This document shows positions 15,765 to 24,005 of a stretch of 64,000 bases of DNA, one piece after another. Origin of the DNA: Streptomyces tsukubensis (GTDB lineage Bacteria; Actinomycetota; Actinomycetes; Streptomycetales; Streptomycetaceae). The stretch covers positions 6,594,501 to 6,658,500 of the forward strand of contig NZ_CP020700.1 in the NCBI RefSeq assembly GCF_003932715.1, in the 5' to 3' direction. Position numbers and translations under genes: made by a program. Each line of letters opens with the position of its first letter. Positions within the stretch are counted from its first letter, which is position 1. Below the pieces are notes generated by a model. That model saw only the letters and a list, made by a program, of their open reading frames with translations, was not told where the DNA came from and did not search any database.

Positions 15765-17426
15765 TCAGACCACCGCCCGCGCCCGCTCCACCACCGCGCC
15801 CGTCGCCAGACCGCGCGGCAGCGTGCCGAAGGCCGTACCCCAGTCGCCGCCCAGCCGTGAGGCACAGAACGCGTCCGCCACCTCCGGCGGCGCCCAGCGC
15901 ACCAGCAGGGACCCCTGGAGCACCAGGGCCATCCGCTCCACCAGCCGCCGCGCCCGGCCCTCGGCGCCCTCCAGATCGGCCAGCTCCGTCAGCAGGCCCT
16001 TGATCGCCCCGTCCAGCCGGTGGTCCGCGCCCCGGGCGAGGCCCACCTCCCGCAGGAAGGCGTCCAGCGCCCCCGGCTCCCGGGTCAGCGCCCGCAGCAC
16101 GTCCAGCGCCTGCACATTGCCCGAGCCCTCCCAGATGGAGTTCAGCGGCGCCTCGCGCAGCAGCCGCGGCATCCCCGACTCCTCCACGTACCCGTTGCCG
16201 CCGAGGCACTCCAGCGCCTCGCCGACCATCGGCGTACAGCGTTTGGTCACCCAGTACTTCGCAGCGGGCACCGCGATCCGCAGCAGCGCCCGCTCCGCCT
16301 CCGTATCCGCGTCGTACGCCGCCGCCAGCCGCATCCCGAGGACCGTCGCCGCCTCCGACTCCAGGGCCAGATCCGCCAGCACGTTCCGCATCAGCGGCTT
16401 GTCGATCAGCGGCCCGCCGAAGGCGTTGCGGTACGCCGTGTGGTGGATCGCCTGCGCCACGGCCTGCCGCATCTGCGCCGCCGAGCCCAGGACGCAGTCC
16501 AGCCGGGTGGCCGCGACCATCCCGATGATGGTGCGCACCCCGCGGCCCTCGTCACCGACCCGGCGCGCCCAGGTCCCCTCGAACTCGACCTCGGCCGAGG
16601 CGTTGGAACGGTTGCCCAGTTTGTCCTTGAGGCGTTGGATCCGGAACACATTGCACACCCCGTCCGCCAGCACCCGCGGCACCAGGAAGCACGTCAGCCC
16701 CTCCGGTGCCTGTGCCAGCACCAGGAAACCGTCCGACATCGGCGCCGAACAGAACCATTTGTGCCCCGTCAGGACGTACTCCCCGGCCCCGCCCGCCAGC
16801 GCCTCGGCGCGGGTCGTATTCGCCCGGACGTCGCTGCCGCCCTGCTTCTCCGTCATCCCCATGCCGAACAGCACGCCCGGCTTCCGCTCAGCGGGCAGCA
16901 GCTCCTGCGCGTACCCGTGCGAGGTCAGCCGGGGTTCCCACTCGGCCGCGAGCGCCGGATCCGCCCTCAGCGCGGGTACGGCCGCATGGGTCATCGACAG
17001 CGGGCAGCCGTGCCCCGCCTCCGTCTGGGCCGTCACCAGGAATCCCGCGGCGCGCCGGACGTGCCCGGACGGGCGGCTCCAGGCGTCGGTGAGCCCGGCG
17101 CCGACGGCCCGCCCCAGCAGCCGGTGCCAGGCGGGATGGAACTCCACCTCGTCGATCCGGTTGCCGTAGCGGTCGTGGGTCCGCAGCTTCGGGGGGTTCT
17201 CGTTGGCGAGCCTCCCCCACTCCTGCGCCTGGGCCGAGCCGGCTGCCCGGCCCAGCTCGGTCAGCTCGGTCGTGACGGTCTCTGCGAGCGCCGCGCGGGG
17301 CGCCTCGGGCAGATCGGCGCCCGTATGCCGCGCCACCGCCTCCGTCAGCGCGCGGTCGGACCCGAAGACGTCGTATCCCACCAGGGGCGGAGCCTGGTTG
17401 GTCACTGTGTGGGTGCTGGTCGCCAT
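15765..17426 (-). CDS. acyl-CoA dehydrogenase family protein (AidB-like)
   Basis: A 553-residue flavoenzyme of the long AidB/isovaleryl-type branch. MTEKQGGSDVRANTTRAE is the FAD-binding TxxxGGSD region, and CLGGNGYVEESGMPRLLREA with LNSIWEGSGNVQALDVLRAL is the C-terminal signature, giving a roughly 550-residue length. It would dehydrogenate an acyl-CoA (or act in alkylation protection, as proposed for AidB); no substrate can be assigned. The ATG at 17426 (MATSTHTVTN) is chosen because upstream residues are not conserved and the divergent YihY gene begins at 17444, only 17 bp away. Confidence 0.92.
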   Translation of the reverse strand: MATSTHTVTNQAPPLVGYDVFGSDRALTEAVARHTGADLPEAPRAALAETVTTELTELGRAAGSAQAQEWGRLANENPPKLRTHDRYGNRIDEVEFHPAWHRLLGRAVGAGLTDAWSRPSGHVRRAAGFLVTAQTEAGHGCPLSMTHAAVPALRADPALAAEWEPRLTSHGYAQELLPAERKPGVLFGMGMTEKQGGSDVRANTTRAEALAGGAGEYVLTGHKWFCSAPMSDGFLVLAQAPEGLTCFLVPRVLADGVCNVFRIQRLKDKLGNRSNASAEVEFEGTWARRVGDEGRGVRTIIGMVAATRLDCVLGSAAQMRQAVAQAIHHTAYRNAFGGPLIDKPLMRNVLADLALESEAATVLGMRLAAAYDADTEAERALLRIAVPAAKYWVTKRCTPMVGEALECLGGNGYVEESGMPRLLREAPLNSIWEGSGNVQALDVLRALTREPGALDAFLREVGLARGADHRLDGAIKGLLTELADLEGAEGRARRLVERMALVLQGSLLVRWAPPEVADAFCASRLGGDWGTAFGTLPRGLATGAVVERARAVV

Positions 17427-17443
17427 GCGGATACGGTAAGGAG

Positions 17444-18811
17444 GTGCAGGCAGCAAATGAAACACCCGAACGGCATTCGGGGCGGCTCCATCGGGCCCGG
17501 GTCCTCTACCGCAACGTCTCCAAGCGGAAGATGGTCTGGCTGCTTCTGAAGGACACCGTCAACTCGTGCATCGAGTACCGGATCCTCGGGCTGGCGGCGG
17601 AGGCGGCGTTCTTCACCCTGCTGTCGCTGCCGCCCCTGATGCTCGGTCTCCTCGGCCTTCTGGGTTACATCGACTCGTGGACCGACACCACCACCGTCGC
17701 CTCCATCGAGAAGAACATCCTCAACGCGGTGGGGACGGTGCTCTCGGAGCGGGGCGTCAACGAGATCGCGAAACCCCTGCTGGCCGACGTCACCCACGGC
17801 GGCCGGCCGGATCTGATCTCCCTCGGCTTCGCGATCGCGCTCTGGTCGGGCTCCCGCGCGGTGAACGTCTTCATCGACACCATCACCGTGATGTACGGCC
17901 TGGACGGCCACCGGGGCATCGTCGCGACCCGGCTGCTGGCCTTTCTGCTCTATCTCGTCGCCCTGGTCATCGGGGCGGTGGTGCTGCCGCTCGCGGCCGT
18001 CGGCCCGGACCGGGTGGTCGAGCTGGTGCCCTGGGGCACCACCCTGGTCATGATCGTCTACTGGCCGGTCGTCATCCTGCTGAGCGTCGCCTTCCTGACG
18101 ACGCTCTACCACGTCTCCGTACCCGTCCGCTCCCCGTGGATCGAGGACGTGCCCGGCGCGCTGGTCGCGCTCGCCATGGGCGTTGCGGGCAGTGCCCTGC
18201 TGCGCGTCTACATCACCAGCACGGTCGAGGGCCCGACGATCTACGGCTCCCTGGCGGCGCCCATCGCCGTCCTGCTGTGGATCGGCGTGTCCGCCTTCGC
18301 CGTGCTGGTCGGTGCCGCCGTCAACGCGGCCATCGACCGGGTCTGGCCGTCCGTGGCCACGGCCGCCGCGCGGGCCGCCAACGAACGGCTGCGCGAGGCC
18401 CAGGCCGTGGAGGTGCTGGCCCGGGCGCAGGCGGCGCGGTTGTACGACAACGACAACGACTACGCGTCCGAGTCCGACGACGATGCGGACGGCGGGTCCG
18501 GGGACATGCCGTCGGAGTTCCCGGAGCGCTGGTCCCGCTTCCTGCCGCCGGACGATCTGCGGGCCCGGCTGCACACGGCCAAACCGGCGCCCGGCGGGCG
18601 GCCGGGGGCCGCGGAACCGAAGGCGGGACCGGCGTACCCGGGGGAGCGGCCGTCGTATCCCGACCGCCCGCCCTATCCGGCACGGCCGCCGTACCCCGCG
18701 GGCCGCCCCTATCCGGCCAGGCCGGAGCGGCCGCCGTCGGCGGGCAGCCGGGGCAGCGGCCAGGACGGGCCGCCGTACGAGGGCCGCTCGCCGTACGGCG
18801 ACCGCGGGTAG
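17444..18811 (+). CDS. YihY/BrkB-family membrane protein with Pro/Tyr-rich tail
   Basis: A 455-residue protein with about six membrane segments, for example AAFFTLLSLPPLMLGLLGLL, AFLLYLVALVIGAVVLPLAA and AAPIAVLLWIGVSAFAVLVG, the YihY/virulence factor BrkB fold of unknown function. After residue 300 a charged linker (NDNDYASESDDDADGG) leads into a disordered tail with repeats such as YPDRPPYPARPPYPAG. The GTG at 17444 gives the known N-terminus (QAANETPERHSGRLH) but sits within the GGAGGTG ribosome-binding-like sequence, so initiation may be leaderless; the next in-frame ATG at 17531 would remove 29 residues. Confidence 0.88.
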   Translation: MQAANETPERHSGRLHRARVLYRNVSKRKMVWLLLKDTVNSCIEYRILGLAAEAAFFTLLSLPPLMLGLLGLLGYIDSWTDTTTVASIEKNILNAVGTVLSERGVNEIAKPLLADVTHGGRPDLISLGFAIALWSGSRAVNVFIDTITVMYGLDGHRGIVATRLLAFLLYLVALVIGAVVLPLAAVGPDRVVELVPWGTTLVMIVYWPVVILLSVAFLTTLYHVSVPVRSPWIEDVPGALVALAMGVAGSALLRVYITSTVEGPTIYGSLAAPIAVLLWIGVSAFAVLVGAAVNAAIDRVWPSVATAAARAANERLREAQAVEVLARAQAARLYDNDNDYASESDDDADGGSGDMPSEFPERWSRFLPPDDLRARLHTAKPAPGGRPGAAEPKAGPAYPGERPSYPDRPPYPARPPYPAGRPYPARPERPPSAGSRGSGQDGPPYEGRSPYGDRG

Positions 18812-18819
18812 CCCCGTGC

Positions 18820-18855
18820 CCATGTACCCCACGTACCCCACGTACCCCACGTATG
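18820..18855 (+). repeat. 9-nt tandem repeat at the AraC start (TYP codons)
   Basis: Four units of CCACGTACC-type sequence (the first CCATGTACC) run across the start codon and encode MYPTYPTYPTYPTY. In-frame, length-variable repeats at a protein N-terminus can vary between strains. Confidence 0.7.
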
Positions 18856-19571
18856 AGGAGCGGGCCTCGGCGCTGGCGGGTGCGGTCGTCTGGGCGAAGT
18901 CGCCCGCGCCCGGAGCTGCGGCCGCGGCGGTCCGGCCGGTTCTGCCCGACGGGTGCATGGACCTGCTGTGGACCCCGGGGCGGCTCTTCGTCGCGGGTCC
19001 CGACACGCGGGCGCAACTGCCGCAGGGCGGGCCGGGGGACCGGTTCGCGGGCATCCGGTTCGCCCCCGGCACGGCGCCCGCCGTCCTCGGGGTCCCGGCG
19101 TACGAACTGCGCGACCGGCGGGTGGAGCTGGCCGACCTCTGGGGCGCGGCGCGGGCCCGGCGGCTCACCGAACGCGTCGACGCCGCCGCCGACCCGGTGG
19201 CCGCACTGGAGTCCGTGGCGCTGGAGACGGCCGAGCGCCGGGCCGCCGACGGCGTACGCCCCGATCCGCTGCTGACCCGGGTGGTACGGCTCCTCGACGG
19301 CGGCGCTCCGGTGGCCGCCGCGGCCGATGAGGTGGGCCTCGGCGCCCGTACGCTCCACCGGCGGGCGCAGGCCGCCTTCGGCTACGGCCCCAAGACCCTG
19401 GCCCGGGTGCTCCGCCTCCAGCGGGCCCTCGCCCTCGTCGGCCGGGGCGCCCCGTACGCGTCCGCAGCGGTCTCGGCGGGCTATGCGGACCAGGCGCACT
19501 TCACCCGGGAGATGCGGGCCCTGTCGGGGATGACGCCGAGCGGATACGGGGCGGGCGGGGCTCCGGCGTAG
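18822..19571 (+). CDS. AraC-family transcriptional regulator
   Basis: A 249-residue regulator with a C-terminal AraC/XylS double helix-turn-helix: AAAADEVGLGARTLHRRAQA and YASAAVSAGYADQAHFTREM, ending LSGMTPSGYGAG. The N-terminal half (VLPDGCMDLLWTPGRLFVAG, then PDTRAQLPQG) matches the sensor domain common in GyrI-like/DUF6597 regulators. The first 17 residues contain YPT repeated four times, encoded by 9-nt tandem repeats, so the exact start (ATG 18822 or GTG 18816) is uncertain and no good ribosome-binding site is seen. It is convergent with a VOC gene; target unknown. Confidence 0.88.
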   Translation: MYPTYPTYPTYEERASALAGAVVWAKSPAPGAAAAAVRPVLPDGCMDLLWTPGRLFVAGPDTRAQLPQGGPGDRFAGIRFAPGTAPAVLGVPAYELRDRRVELADLWGAARARRLTERVDAAADPVAALESVALETAERRAADGVRPDPLLTRVVRLLDGGAPVAAAADEVGLGARTLHRRAQAAFGYGPKTLARVLRLQRALALVGRGAPYASAAVSAGYADQAHFTREMRALSGMTPSGYGAGGAPA

Positions 19572-19645
19572 GCCGGTCGGGCCGATGGCGCCCGGTCCGC
19601 GCCCGGCTGCTTCCGGAAGGGGCGGTACCGGGCCCCGCGGCGCGT

Positions 19646-20035
19646 TCAGGCGGCGGCGAAGAGGGAGACGCCCATCCCGTCGGGGTCGAGCACCACGGCG
19701 TAACGCTGCCCCCACACCGCGTCCCACGGCGCCAGATGGGTCCGGTGCCCGGCGGCGATCAGCGCGTCGTGGAGTGCGTCCACGGCGGCCGGGCTCTCGC
19801 AGAGGAAGGCCAGCCCGATCCGCTCGCCGCCGTTCGGGCGGGTCCAGGACGGATCGTAGGAACGGATGACCTCCTCCGTGTCCCACAGCACCCGCAACCC
19901 GGACGGAAGCGCCGCCTCCACATGGGGGGCGGTATCCGCGTCCGCGGGGATGTCGAGGCCGAGAAGGCGGTAGAAGGCGAGGGATGCGGCCATGTCGGAG
20001 ACGACGAGGCTGATGGCGTCGAGGCGTACGGTCAT
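19646..20035 (-). CDS. VOC (glyoxalase/bleomycin-resistance) family protein
   Basis: A 129-residue single-domain VOC protein: MTVRLDAISLVVSDMAASLA, a beta-alpha-beta module with LGLDIPADADTAPHVEAALP, and a closing YAVVLDPDGMGVSLFAAA. The fold binds a divalent metal and may act as a dioxygenase, glyoxalase or drug-binding protein; the substrate is not visible. It is convergent with the AraC-type regulator, a pairing seen often with VOC genes. Confidence 0.86.
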   Translation of the reverse strand: MTVRLDAISLVVSDMAASLAFYRLLGLDIPADADTAPHVEAALPSGLRVLWDTEEVIRSYDPSWTRPNGGERIGLAFLCESPAAVDALHDALIAAGHRTHLAPWDAVWGQRYAVVLDPDGMGVSLFAAA

Positions 20036-20128
20036 GGCGTCACGGTAAGCGGGAGCCCGGCCGCCGGTCTTGAAGAAATCGGACACCCGGACCGGACCGC
20101 TCCCCGAACGGGTGATCCCACGGCAGAC

Positions 20129-20202
20129 GGCCGCGGCCCCGGGACCGCCGTTACGGTGCCGGGGGCCGCGGCCCGCACGGACCTGTCCCGTACGGGCCGC
20201 GG
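20129..20202 (-). terminator. two nested GC hairpins after cbtA
   Basis: GGCCGCGGCCCCGG at 20129-20142 pairs with CCGGGGGCCGCGGCC at 20159-20173 (one bulged G). A second stem, CCGCGGCCCGCACGG (20166-20180) with CCGTACGGGCCGCGG (20188-20202), has 14 of 15 positions paired and a 7-nt loop. They lie 15-90 nt beyond the cbtA stop and ahead of the VOC start; the second is the better terminator. Confidence 0.65.
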
Positions 20203-20217
20203 CGCCCGGAAGCCGGT

Positions 20218-21009
20218 TCAGTGCGCGGGCACCGCCTCCGCCCGGGCCGGAGCGGACGCCCGCCCCGGAGTCAGCAGCCGCTCCGTGAGATGGCCGAAGA
20301 CCAGGCCGAACACCGCCCACAGCGCCGTCTGCACGGCGAGCGTCGCCAGCCGGAATTCCCAGAGCACCGCCGCCGGGAAGCCCTTCGGTACCTCGTCGAA
20401 CGACGGCAGGAAGGCATAGCCGACGGCCGTCACCAGTACGAACCCCGCCACCACGGCGACGGTCGCGTTCCAGTTCCCCCAGCGGACCGCCAGCCGCCGG
20501 CCGACGATCACCGCCGCCACCGTCAGCAGCACGCTCGCCAGCACCATCAGGAAGTAGAGCGTCGTGCGCTGTCCGATGGTGTCGGGGTCCCCGACGGCGG
20601 GCGGGTTCGGCGGGTACTTGAGGTACGGGACGAGATATCCGCTCACCAGCGCGCCGCCGGCCACCAGCAGGGCCGTGGCGCGCGGTCCGAAGCCGCCGAT
20701 GCGGCCGAGGGCCGCGCAGAGGACGAGCGCCGCGATCCCGCCGACGGCGACCCCGTACACGAGGACGCCGGTGGCGAGTCCGGCCGTCGACTGGACGGCC
20801 CGGCTGACGAGTTCCTCGCCGCCGTCGTGATGGCCGTGCGCACCCGCCTCCTCGAACGCGATGGCCGCGTCCACCGGCCCCTCGCCCAGGAAGTACGCCA
20901 CGGCGAGGGCGAACACCCCGGCGATCAGGCCCGCCAGCATGCCCCGTACCAACAGGGCCCGCACGGCGGCGGGACCGGTGGGCACGGGGGTGTGGTGATG
21001 TGTTGTCAT
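20218..21009 (-). CDS. cbtA: cobalt transporter subunit CbtA
   Basis: A 263-residue membrane protein with five predicted helices, for example LLVRGMLAGLIAGVFALAVA, GVAVGGIAALVLCAALG and AVVAGFVLVTAVGYAFL, and the N-terminal His cluster MTTHHHTP plus HGHHDG. The set matches CbtA (cobalt transporter) proteins, which import Co2+ for cobalamin synthesis. It follows cbtB by 28 nt, and the pair lies under a cobalamin riboswitch, in line with B12-repressed cobalt uptake. Confidence 0.92.
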   Translation of the reverse strand: MTTHHHTPVPTGPAAVRALLVRGMLAGLIAGVFALAVAYFLGEGPVDAAIAFEEAGAHGHHDGGEELVSRAVQSTAGLATGVLVYGVAVGGIAALVLCAALGRIGGFGPRATALLVAGGALVSGYLVPYLKYPPNPPAVGDPDTIGQRTTLYFLMVLASVLLTVAAVIVGRRLAVRWGNWNATVAVVAGFVLVTAVGYAFLPSFDEVPKGFPAAVLWEFRLATLAVQTALWAVFGLVFGHLTERLLTPGRASAPARAEAVPAH

Positions 21010-21037
21010 CCGTGCTCTTTCTCCCTGTGCGGTCGGG

Positions 21038-21277
21038 TCAGTGGCACGGGAAGCCGAGCAGATGACGGCCGTCGTGCACCCATTCGTGCACGGTCTCGCC
21101 GGAGAGTACGGCGACGGCGCCCTGCTCGGCGCCGACGAAGTAGAGCAGGATCAGCATCAGGATTCCGCCGAACACGGCCCAGGGGGCTATCTCCTTGAGG
21201 GAGATGGGGGTGAGGGCCTCCGGAGCGGCGGCCGGAGCCGACGGAAGCGGAGCGGCGGGTACGGCCGACTGGGCCAT
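21038..21277 (-). CDS. cbtB: cobalt transporter subunit CbtB
   Basis: A 79-residue protein with one membrane segment (PWAVFGGILMLILLYFVGAE) and the His-rich C-terminus VHEWVHDGRHLLGFPCH, diagnostic of CbtB and likely to bind Co2+. The ATG at 21277 has GGAGG at 6 nt; an in-frame extension back to 21406 would include the riboswitch and is not translated. Confidence 0.93.
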   Translation of the reverse strand: MAQSAVPAAPLPSAPAAAPEALTPISLKEIAPWAVFGGILMLILLYFVGAEQGAVAVLSGETVHEWVHDGRHLLGFPCH

Positions 21278-21314
21278 GACAACCTCCAGAGGGAACGACG
21301 CGTCCCGGTCGTGG

Positions 21315-21415
21315 TGCCTGAGACGGAGATGCCGGGTCTGACTTCCCGTGGAGATACGGGTACACAGTGGCGCGACCGTGCCGGATTCACACCGGACTTC
21401 CGTCACATCTTCGTC
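21315..21415 (-). ncRNA. cobalamin (B12) riboswitch upstream of cbtBA
   Basis: On the minus strand the sequence runs GTCCGGTGTGAATCCGGCAC, then GGTCGCGCCACTGTGT, then GGGAAGTCAGACCCGGC. These are the conserved P3-P6 core and the B12 box (GCCACTG and AGTCAGACC). GACGGA at the 5' side (21399-21404) pairs with TCCGTC at the 3' side (21322-21327) to close the aptamer. The cbtB ribosome-binding site follows about 40 nt later, so B12 binding probably blocks translation. Boundaries are approximate. Confidence 0.93.
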
Positions 21416-21577
21416 ATGTCCACGCGACCGTACCGCTTAGTCGGGTCCGCCGCCATGGCGCGTATCCGACCCGTCCGGCCGGATCGTGTGCTTGGGTACG
21501 GGGGCGTCCGGGACACCGGCGCGGGCAGAGGCGGATGGCCGGGAACGTCCCGGCGGGGCAGGGGAGTCGAGGCCGGG

Positions 21578-22261
21578 ATGACCACACGGGTGCTGCTGCT
21601 GACGGCGGCGGTGACGGCCGCGGCACGCGCCGTCCGGTTCGACTCCGGGGCGCCGCTGGACGAAGCGGGCCGGGCGGCGGCGCTGGCCGCGGCCGGCCGG
21701 ACACCGCGCGCCGCACGGGTGCTCACCGCTCCCTCCCGGCGCTGCCGCGAGACCGCCGCCGCGCTCGGGCTCGGCGCGGAGCACCAGGTCGAGGCGGCCA
21801 TCGCCGACTGGGATCTCGGCCGCTGGGAGGGGCGCGGGCTGGCCGAGCTCACCGGCAGCGATCCCGCGGCGGTCGGCGCCTGGCTCACCGACCCCGCCGC
21901 CGCGCCGCACGGCGGCGAATCGCTGCTCGCGCTCCGCGACCGGGTCGGCGGCTGGCTGGCCGAGCTCGCCGGGCGGCCCCCGGAGCGGATCCTCGCGATC
22001 GCGGAACCCGCCGTGGTCCGCGCCGCCGTGGTCCATGCGCTGGCGCTGCCCCCGGAGGCCTTCTGGCGGTTGGACGTCCCGGCGCTCACCGTCACCGAAC
22101 TGTCGGGGCGCGAAGGCCGCTGGAACCTCCGCCTGGGCACCCGGCCGGTCCCGGAACCGGCCGAGGCCGCGGAACCGGTGGTGGCCGCGGAACCGGCCGA
22201 GGCCGCGGAACCGGTGGTGGCTCCGGCTGCGGCTCAGGCTCAGGCCGCGGTCCCGCGGTAG
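21578..22261 (+). CDS. degenerate histidine-phosphatase-like protein
   Basis: A 227-residue protein of the phosphoglycerate-mutase fold: DEAGRAAALAAAGRTPRAAR, SRRCRETAAALGLGAE and DWDLGRWEGRGLAEL match the family. The N-terminal catalytic RHG is absent (MTTRVLLLTAAVTAAARAVR), and the second catalytic His is replaced (AEPAVVRAAVVHAL), so phosphatase activity is unlikely. Such degenerate members often neighbour cbtBA, as I recall. The C-terminal tail repeats EPAEAAEPVVA twice. It is divergent from the cobalamin riboswitch, so it may share B12/cobalt control, unproven. Confidence 0.8.
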   Translation: MTTRVLLLTAAVTAAARAVRFDSGAPLDEAGRAAALAAAGRTPRAARVLTAPSRRCRETAAALGLGAEHQVEAAIADWDLGRWEGRGLAELTGSDPAAVGAWLTDPAAAPHGGESLLALRDRVGGWLAELAGRPPERILAIAEPAVVRAAVVHALALPPEAFWRLDVPALTVTELSGREGRWNLRLGTRPVPEPAEAAEPVVAAEPAEAAEPVVAPAAAQAQAAVPR

Positions 22262-22378
22262 CCCACGCCGGTCCTCGAACAGCCCGCGGCCCGGACCCGG
22301 CTTCGGAACAGCCCGCGCCGGTCCCGGCCGGATTTTTTCCGTGGCGGGACCCGTGCCCCGGCTCCTACGCTGCGGCCC

Positions 22379-22945
22379 ATGAGCGAAGCGACCCGCCTCC
22401 CCGAGCTGTACGTCGCCGTGGACGTCGAGGCCGACGGGCCCATCCCCGGGCCGTACAGCATGCTCTCCCTCGGCATGTCCGTCGCGGGCCGTCCCCACCT
22501 GGCCTTCTACACCGAGCTGCGGCCGATCTCCGACGAGTTCGTGCCCGAGGCCCTCGCCGTCTCCGGGCTCGACCGCGACCGGCTGCTGCGCGAGGCCCCC
22601 GCGCCCCAGGCGGCGATGGCCCGGGCCGCGCAATGGGTCGAAAGGCTGCGGACCACCGGCCGGCCGGTCTTCCTCGCCGCGCCCGCGGTCTGGGACGGCA
22701 TGTTCGTGCACTGGTACTTCGTCCGGTTCACCGGGCGCAGCCCCTTCGGCGCCACGGGGGCCGGGATCGACCTGCGCAGCTACTGGATGGGGCGGACGGG
22801 CTGCGAATGGCGCCGCTCCCACAAGAGCACCATCAAGGCCGCGACGGGCCTGAAGGACCTGCCGCACACGCACCACGCCGGTGAGGACGCGGCGGAGCTG
22901 GCCGCCGTCTTCGACGCCGTGCTGAAGGGCCGCGCGGGGGAGTAG
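22379..22945 (+). CDS. DnaQ-fold 3'-5' exonuclease
   Basis: A 188-residue protein with the exonuclease ExoI motif in VAVDVEADGP (DxE), ExoII-like YTELRPISDEFVPEAL and ExoIII in HTHHAGEDAAELA (HxxxxD), and LPELYVAVDV at the start. The three carboxylate-bearing motifs point to a 3'-5' exonuclease or exoribonuclease of the DEDDh type. The ATG at 22379 fits the family N-terminus; it directly follows the degenerate phosphatase (117 nt) with no visible functional link. Confidence 0.87.
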   Translation: MSEATRLPELYVAVDVEADGPIPGPYSMLSLGMSVAGRPHLAFYTELRPISDEFVPEALAVSGLDRDRLLREAPAPQAAMARAAQWVERLRTTGRPVFLAAPAVWDGMFVHWYFVRFTGRSPFGATGAGIDLRSYWMGRTGCEWRRSHKSTIKAATGLKDLPHTHHAGEDAAELAAVFDAVLKGRAGE

Positions 22946-23052
22946 CGGGCCGCCCGGGGCCGTACCGGGCCGTCGCCGCCCCGGCCGTACCCGCTCGCCG
23001 GGGACCGCGTACCTTCGGTGGGTACCCAGGGGACGGCGAGGAGAGCTGACGT

Positions 23053-23559
23053 GTGACCGAGGAGGAGTTCACGGACTTCTACACCCGATCCGTTCACCGC
23101 CTCACCGGCCAGCTCTATGTGATGACCGGCGATTTCCACGAGGCGCAGGACGTGGTGCAGGAGGCCTTCGTCCGGGCCTGGGGGCACCGACGCCGACTGG
23201 AGCAGGACCTCGGCCCGGAGGCCTGGGTGCGGACCGTCGCATGGCGGCTCGCGGTGAGCCGCTGGCGGCGCATGGTCAGGGGGCAGCGCGCCTGGCGGCG
23301 GCGCGGCGATCCGGAGGTCAGCGAGGGGCCCGACGCCGGAGCGGTCGATCTGGAGCGGGCGCTGCGCGGGATGCCCGCCCGGCAGCGGCAGTGCGCCGCG
23401 CTCTACTACGTCTGCGATCTGCCGGTGGAACAGATCGCCGCCGAGACCCGTCTGTCCACGGGGACCGTGAAGACCCACCTCCACCGGGCGCGCGCCAGGC
23501 TCGCCGGACTGCTCGACCGGCAGGGCAGGGTACGGACGACGGACGGGGGACGGCTGTGA
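23053..23559 (+). CDS. SigE-family ECF sigma factor
   Basis: A 168-residue sigma-70-family protein, start GTG (EEEFTDFYTRSVHRLTGQL). Region 2 is QDVVQEAFVRAWGHRRRLE with the -10 recognition helix; region 4 is LPVEQIAAETRLSTGTVKTH followed by LHRARARLAGLL. There is no N-terminal region 1, typical of extracytoplasmic-function factors (SigE subgroup). GAGGAG lies before the start. Its stop overlaps the next gene (GTGA), so the two are translated together. Confidence 0.92.
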   Translation: MTEEEFTDFYTRSVHRLTGQLYVMTGDFHEAQDVVQEAFVRAWGHRRRLEQDLGPEAWVRTVAWRLAVSRWRRMVRGQRAWRRRGDPEVSEGPDAGAVDLERALRGMPARQRQCAALYYVCDLPVEQIAAETRLSTGTVKTHLHRARARLAGLLDRQGRVRTTDGGRL

Positions 23560-24005
23560 GGACCGACCACGACGAGCTGATGGCGGACCGGCTGCGGACC
23601 GCCGCCGACCGGGCGGCCGGGCGGGTACGGCCCGTGGACGCGAGCGTCATCGCGGGGCGGGCGCGCGCCCGGGGGCGCCGCAGGGTGCTGGCGGTCACCG
23701 GGGCCGGGGCGCTGGGTGCGGCGGCGACGCTGGTGGCGCTGGCGGTCACGGGAGGCGGGGCGGGGACGGCGCCCGGACCGGTGACGCCCGCCGATTCGTC
23801 CGGCGGTACGACGGCCCCGGCCGTCCCCGGGCCGCTGCTCACCCGCCCCCCGGGAGCCACGGGGGACGGGCCGGGAACGCCGCCCGCCGCGGCCGCCACG
23901 GCCGGCCTGCCGCCGGAGACGGGCGCCACCGCTCCCCGGCGCAGCCCGCTCCCGGGCGCCCCGGTACCTCCGACATCCCCGGTACCGAGCTTCTCGCCGC
24001 GGTAG
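23556..24005 (+). CDS. small membrane protein coupled to the sigma factor (possible anti-sigma)
   Basis: A 149-residue protein with a cytoplasmic charged N-terminus (TDHDELMADRLRTAADRA), one membrane segment (VLAVTGAGALGAAATLVALA) and a Pro/Ala/Thr-rich exterior tail ending SPVPSFSPR. Translation is coupled to the sigma gene by a GTGA overlap. Position and topology fit a cognate anti-sigma factor, though no zinc-binding anti-sigma motif (HxxxCxxC) is seen, so the call is by context. Confidence 0.7.
   Translation: MRTDHDELMADRLRTAADRAAGRVRPVDASVIAGRARARGRRRVLAVTGAGALGAAATLVALAVTGGGAGTAPGPVTPADSSGGTTAPAVPGPLLTRPPGATGDGPGTPPAAAATAGLPPETGATAPRRSPLPGAPVPPTSPVPSFSPR

Noticed and set aside
18820..18855. 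Possible CRISPR-like repeat array
   Set aside because: Units are 9 nt and contiguous with no spacers; coding tandem repeat.
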